Shown: piece after piece, positions 18,701-22,498 of the stretch
How the letters are laid out: each line of letters begins with the position of its first letter
How positions within the stretch are numbered: position 1 is the stretch's first letter
NCBI RefSeq assembly: GCF_000003605.2
Contig: NW_003135334.1
Span: 55,450 to 77,947 of the forward strand
Length of the DNA: 22,498 bases
Direction: 5' to 3'
Origin: Saccoglossus kowalevskii
Lineage: Eukaryota > Hemichordata > Enteropneusta > Harrimaniidae
Program-made: the position numbers and the translations under genes
The notes under the pieces: model-generated
Told to the model about the DNA's origin: nothing
Database searches by the model: none
The model's input: the letters and a program-made list of their open reading frames with translations, nothing else

Positions 18701-21700
18701 GTGCTCTGTCAGTTTTCATTCAAATTTGGCACATACATGTACTTTATACATGTTAGGATGCATGTCCATGACAATTTGTTTCAAAATCTGGTTAAGGATG
18801 GCCAATTGACAGCCATCTGACTTTTTGGCCTTACTGCTATATTTCCAGAATTTATGGACACATACATCATACATATCAGTGTATTTCATAATCAGATCAA
18901 AAATGGCCAAATAATGGCCGTTTTTATTTTTGGCCATATTATAATCTGCAATGAACTCGTGTTTTGATGTAAATAAACAATCTGTTGTATACGCCACTTG
19001 GAACTCAAGTTTCAAGGACACGCTCTCGACAACCCCTCCGCTTTAATATGACGAGCACAAAGAGAACTTTCCAAAATTTAACGGGGACTGTGTCATTTTC
19101 AATGACTTGTAATTTAGCGCATTTTCCAGTCAGCGAAATAAGCCAAATTAAAACCCAGTGAATAATTAACCCTTTTACAGTACCTAATTTAGTCCCCGTT
19201 TGGACGAAGTCCGAAAACGGGGACTTATAATTCGGTCTCCGAATAATTCAGAATCCCTCGGACCGATTCCGTTCATTCTTTGCATGTGCCTAGTACTTTA
19301 TGTGGGACATATGCACATGCAGTGGTTTAGCAATTCGTTCAAAATGGCCGACTGGCAGCCATCTTGTTTTTTGAAAATGTTGTATTTTGGACATGCTTTG
19401 TCAGTTTTCATTCAAACTTGGTACATAGATTATACATGTTAGGATACATGTCCATGACTATTTATTTCACAATTGGATCAAAGATGGCCGACTGGCAGCC
19501 ATCTTGTTTTTTTTTTTATGCGGTATCTTGGACGTGCTCTGTCAGTTTTCATTCACTTTATACATGTTAGGATGCATGTCCATGACAATTTGTTTCAAAA
19601 TCTGGTCAAGGATGGCCGATTGACAGCCATCTGACTTTTTGGCCTTACCCGGTACTACTATATTTCCACAATGTACCATTTTCATTTGTATTTGGCATCA
19701 TACATTTCAGTGTGTTTCATAATTGGATCAAAGATAGCTGAATAACGACTGTTTTTATTTTTAGCCATATTACTACTACACGGAACATGTGTTTTGATGT
19801 AAATAAACAATCTGTTCTATACGCCACTTGGAACTCAAGTTTCAAGGACACACTCACGACAACCCCTCTGCTTTAATATGACGAGCACAAAGAGAACTTT
19901 CAGAAATTTAACGGGGACTGTGTCATTTTCAATGACTTGTTTTGAGTGATTTCATGCAGTCAGTAATAACGGCGTCATAATGATAATATTTATTGCACTA
20001 TTTTGAACTAGTTTCTTTTGTTAACAGCAATAAAATATTAGTAATGAAATAAAATACATATAATACTAAAGTAAAATGTCAGTTATTGCTCATGATTTCT
20101 GATTTCAAATATTTTGTATAAATATTCTTCAGCTTGACTTATTATGTCTTTGCTGGGTGGGACTCGTAATATATTTAAATATCCGAAAATCACTCAATAA
20201 CTTTTGTCTTTCCATTATTTATGTGTTCTGTATTTTCGATTTCGTTCTAGTAACATTACTTGCACATTCTGTTATTTAAGGGTGTTTTGAGTTGGGTATG
20301 TCTACACTTTACTTTTAATACACGTACATACATTTTTTTTAAACTGCTTATTCTGAAACAAGACATTATAATTTTATGTTTCAAATCATGTCAGAGCAAA
20401 TATGGTTCAAAAGTGTACAAGTCTTTCAACTTTATATATGTTTTTTATTATTTGTTGTTACACTCATCTTTCACATATCTTTGTCAAATATTGCTTAATA
20501 TTAATATGTGTTTTATTTGCAGCATTTTCAGAGACTGTTTTTGTCTGATATGAAAAAATGTAAATTAAGATACTCTTGTATGCATTATATGTCTGGGTAT
20601 TTTAAACAAAAAAATAAAATTAATTAACATAATGTTATATAACAATGTATTTTTATGTAATTTTTTTTTTAAATTCCAGGTATGGAATGGTTCAACACAA
20701 CACAGCCACTGTCTCTGCATAAAGATCTACATGGCAAAATAGTCATCTTAGATTTCTTCACATATTGCTGTATTAACTGTATGCATATATTACCAGACTT
20801 AGAAGCCATAGAAGACGAGTATTCCGTTGAAGATGGTGTAGTTATCATTGGTGTACATTCTGCTAAATTCACAAATGAAAAAGTATCAGCAAATATTCTA
20901 GGTGCTGTCTTAAGATATGAGATATCGCACCCTGTCGTTAACGATCGTGACGCAACATTGTGGAAAGCTCTACAAATACAATGTTGGCCCACAATTGTTG
21001 TTGTCGGCCCGAACGGAGAAGTTCTACTTGTTCTTGCTGGGGAAGGTAATCGTGAAAAGCTACTTGATTTTACACGGATTGCAGTTGATTATTACAAGTC
21101 ATCTGGAACACTAAGTAGTCATAATATTACAATAGAACTGGAGAAGAATAAGTTATCGAATAAAACGCTATCATTCCCTGGAAAGATTTGTATGGATTTC
21201 ACTGGTGATAATCTTGTTATTTCTGATAGTGGACATCATAGGATACTGATAGTGTCTAAAGAGGGTGTGGTCAAGGAGTGCATTGGTGGACCAAATAGTG
21301 GATATAATAATGGCAGTTTTGAAGAAGCCAAATTTCATTCTCCGCAGGGAGTCATTTGTCATGGAGATTATATATATGTTGCAGATACTGATAATCATGT
21401 TATAAGACAGGTGAGTTGAAATTACAAAGTTTTAGTGTGAATAACTCCCTGATTGCTTGGCCACAATGCACAGGACAGCGACGATCTTGTAGCAAAAGGA
21501 TTGACCGTCATCTCTATAATAGATGGAATGGCAAACAAGGAATATTTACATCTCAAGTTCAACACATTTAAAATGAGTAATTTTGTTCCGGCAATGACTG
21601 TGGCATTGTAAGGAGAAATCCTTCTCTGCTTTCCGTATTGATTAGTTTTTTTTTATATTTTGATTTCAGATTGATTTAAACAATGAACTAGTAACAACAG

Positions 21701-22498
21701 TCGTTGGTACAGGTGTGTTGGGGGAAGATAAAGAAGGTGGTGCCATTGGTGAATTACAACCAATATGTTCACCGTGGGATTTGGAATTGGGATGTTCACC
21801 AAGCAGTGATCATGACGATATTATCTATATTGCTATGGCAGGTTCTCACCAAATATGGCTATATTTTCTGGAGGATGCTGATTGGTTGAAATCAACGTAA
21901 GTTAAATGTTTGTGAGTAATAGACCTAGACATAAATGGCCGTCCAGATCTCATTAAAAGTGAGATAGCCACAAGATTTTTTTTTTTGTCTCTGCTGAATG
22001 CATTGACAAATATATATATTTATTTAATATTTGTTTTCTTCTGGGGAAAATACAAGCCGTATCACTGTCAAAAATGAGTAAGGGACGACGTCAAAAGATC
22101 GATGTCGGATAAAAAACTTAATTCCTTTAGTTCCCCCCCACTGAAACTTAATTGATAAATATTGATCATGGCGTCAGACTACATTCACCATTAAATACAA
22201 ATTGATAATCGGACAGTAGTATGGCATAGCAGTTGGTTGTAATAATGTAGGGAACATTCGCATGTGCAAACTACTTCTCTGGGTTCTGCGCATGCTCTAG
22301 GTCCATTCCCTGAAATTGACCTCATTTGACGCACATATTTACACTCGGACCAAACCATTTTCTCGTCTCTGTGTTTTTTTCATTTTCTGTTATTTTTGTC
22401 TATTATTGGATAGAAAAAAAAAAAAACTACAAATAATCCAAGATTTTTTTGACTTCATTAAAAAATAAAATCGTTTTTGTAGGATGGAAACTTTTTGA
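15606..22498 (+). CDS. NHLRC2: NHL repeat-containing protein 2 (NHLRC2), 5' part, runs off the window
   Basis: Exons at 15606-15777, 20680-21410 and 21670-21896, with a possible fourth at 22483. About 376 residues are covered of a family length near 725. Residues about 60-210 form the thioredoxin-like domain, with the family's FFTYCCINC motif (CxxC = Cys88, Cys91) and a CWPT cis-proline motif near 158-161. NHL beta-propeller blades follow: DSGHHRILIV, SPQGVICHGDYIYVADTDNH and IAMAGSHQIW. Residues 20-35 (LIDAVTQEERDAVIYEYIEK) match the conserved N-terminal helix. In mammals NHLRC2 is an essential cytosolic protein linked to organelle and cytoskeletal homeostasis and to FINCA disease; its biochemical activity is not settled. 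The second ATG (15615, aaaATGG) has the better context and may be the start. Confidence 0.93.
15985..17855. mobile_element. Foldback-type element split by an LTR
   Basis: The left arm (about 15985-16500) and right arm (about 17345-17855) are diverged reverse complements. The match is clearest between 16286-16470 (gtatatatgtac, gaagcaaattt, ttactg, tgtttcc, gcattaactt, gatttgtgttttcaat) and the reverse complement of 17360-17540. The outer part of each arm is a short-period repeat of the type ttttcgtttttaaaatcca, about 19-20 bases. Outer edges near gcaacc(g/a)a(g/a)gtgg are approximate. Confidence 0.7.
16624..17329. mobile_element. Probable solo LTR (706 bp) nested in the foldback element
   Basis: It begins TGTTACGTT (16624-16632) and ends AACGTAACA (17321-17329), a 9-base perfect inverted end with the TG...CA signature of LTRs. 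Its GC-richer body differs from the AT-rich arms around it. TATAAAAG at 16781-16788 could be its promoter. The neighbouring bases (ctaac left, agaac right) are only partly alike, so a clean 5-bp duplication is not shown. No second LTR or gag-pol is present. TGT...ACA ends are typical of Ty3/Gypsy-type LTRs, but the family is inference. Confidence 0.55.
17932..19110. repeat. Dispersed repeat, copies 1 and 1b, with ~141-bp subrepeats
   Basis: It starts AGTCTCCGTTCGTGCGTCC and ends AACGGGGACT (19080-19089) followed by gtgtcattttcaatgacttgt. The 5' module (tccgtccg, cagaatcc, attctttgcatgtgcctagta, gggacatatgcacatgcagt) recurs at about 18331, so this is a copy within a copy. The core atggccgac occurs at 18069, 18210 and 18502, with variants at 18650 and 18798. 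Forward ORFs here are by-products of the repeat. Confidence 0.85.
19191..19225. repeat. Strong hairpin at the 5' end of repeat copy 2
   Basis: agtccccgttt (19191-19201) pairs with aaacggggact (19215-19225). Inside it ggac (19202-19205) pairs with gtcc (19209-19212) around a gaa loop. That is 15 base pairs with a two-base bulge. Confidence 0.8.
19191..19945. repeat. Dispersed repeat, copy 2
   Basis: It starts with AGTCCCCGTTTGGAC and contains the atggccga core at 19344, 19484 and 19612. It ends AACGGGGACT (19910-19919) plus gtgtcattttcaatgacttgt. Its last 150 bases are nearly identical to 18960-19110. Inverted AGTCCCCGTT / AACGGGGACT ends suggest a non-autonomous DNA element, but no target duplication could be defined. 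Confidence 0.85.
19946..20679. other. End of NHLRC2 intron 1, no feature seen
   Basis: Very AT-rich. A 97-codon chance frame at 20260-20553 is hydrophobic and low in complexity. A pyrimidine tract precedes the exon 2 acceptor. Confidence 0.6.
20680..21410 (+). CDS. NHLRC2: NHLRC2 exon 2 (thioredoxin-like domain and first NHL blades)
   Basis: The acceptor ttttttttttaaattccag ends at 20679 and the donor is agacag|gtgagt. Phase is 1 in and 0 out. It encodes residues 58-301, carrying the whole thioredoxin-like fold with both CxxC cysteines intact and the start of the propeller. No stops or indels are present. Confidence 0.95.
21670..21896 (+). CDS. NHLRC2: NHLRC2 exon 3 (NHL blade)
   Basis: The acceptor tttgatttcag ends at 21669 and the donor is atcaac|gtaagt. 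It encodes residues 302-376 plus two bases. TVVGTG, DKEGGAIGELQPI, SPWD and IYIAMAGSHQIW match conserved family positions (vertebrate TVAGIG, KEGGAKGEQQPISSPWD, IAMAGTHQIW). Confidence 0.93.
21897..22482 (+). other. NHLRC2 intron 3 (tentative)
   Basis: Begins gtaagt. It contains poly-T and poly-A runs and no exon I can support, though a micro-exon cannot be excluded given the phase problem at 22483. Confidence 0.5.
22483..22498 (+). CDS. NHLRC2: Candidate start of NHLRC2 exon 4, phase unresolved
   Basis: gtttttgtag at 22473-22482 is a plausible acceptor. The next bases read GAT GGA AAC TTT TTG (DGNFL), resembling the KGTCLRFAGSG stretch that follows in vertebrates. However, exon 3 leaves two bases, so the joined frame would read T-M-E-T-F and then TGA. 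Either a micro-exon or an unseen indel lies between, or this is not the exon. Confidence 0.4.

Larger units (their letters stand above)
15778..20679 (+). other. NHLRC2 intron 1 (4.9 kb, repeat-filled)
   Basis: From donor gtatgc to acceptor ttccag. Its contents in order are a 200-base unique stretch, an interrupted inverted repeat (15985-17855), the 17932-19945 repeat block, and 730 bases of AT-rich sequence with no feature I can support. Confidence 0.9.

Noticed and set aside
18015-19570. Several 68-91 codon frames sharing MADWQPSCFLKMLYFGH
   Set aside because: The shared peptide reflects the underlying repeat DNA; no start, splice or length consistency between copies.
17932-19945. CRISPR-like array
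   Set aside because: The repeat is long, variable in spacing and lies in an animal intron; there are no short identical repeats with unique spacers.
20260-20553. 97-codon hydrophobic frame before NHLRC2 exon 2
   Set aside because: AT-rich intron sequence coding Phe/Ile/Leu/Tyr by composition; it does not join in phase to exon 2.

Overview
The window looks like nuclear DNA of an animal, most likely a marine invertebrate. It is AT-rich, its genes have GT-AG introns and AATAAA poly(A) signals, and much of it is transposon and satellite debris. One gene is clearly recognisable: NHLRC2 (thioredoxin-like domain plus NHL beta-propeller), whose 5' exons lie on the + strand from 15606 to the right edge. 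The exact phylum cannot be read from the sequence. Dispersed repeats containing 'tccgtccg' and 'cagaatc' suggest a lophotrochozoan, hemichordate or cephalochordate, but this is inference.

Layout. (1) 1-1200: imperfect ~110-bp tandem repeat and a probable retroelement tail. (2) 1220-3528, minus strand: a two-exon gene of unknown function, 'gene A'. The exon phases match and a poly(A) signal follows, but the frame is broken by one in-frame TGA at 2321-2323. (3) 3530-5824: AT-rich DNA with no gene seen, apart from a short hairpin-bearing repeat near 4210. (4) 5825-8666: a 2.84-kb element with very long (~665-bp) inverted terminal repeats, flanked by TA, and an outward-facing TATA promoter inside it. 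(5) 8955-9303: a ccattacca-type satellite with a ~42-bp higher-order period. (6) 9925-10079 and 11605-11959: two short elements with terminal inverted repeats (MITE-like). (7) 12006-14350, minus strand: a second gene, 'gene B', with a non-coding first exon and one coding exon. It encodes a 548-residue, very acidic protein with a 30-residue tandem repeat. (8) 14504-14722, plus strand: a possible small gene arranged head to head with gene B. (9) 15606-22498: NHLRC2.

NHLRC2 intron 1 (15778-20679) makes up about a fifth of the window. It holds a long inverted repeat interrupted by a probable solo LTR (16624-17329), then two or three copies of a repeat (17932-19945) that carries a ~141-bp subrepeat with a palindromic core, and AT-rich sequence up to exon 2. 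Exons 2 and 3 are clear. The candidate exon 4 at the right edge fits NHLRC2 by sequence but not by reading phase.

No shared pathway is evident for the three genes. Genes A and B are both disordered, low-complexity proteins I cannot assign to a family. The items most worth a second look are the in-frame TGA of gene A, the recently expanded acidic repeat of gene B, the long foldback element with its own promoter, and the foldback-plus-LTR structure inside the NHLRC2 intron.
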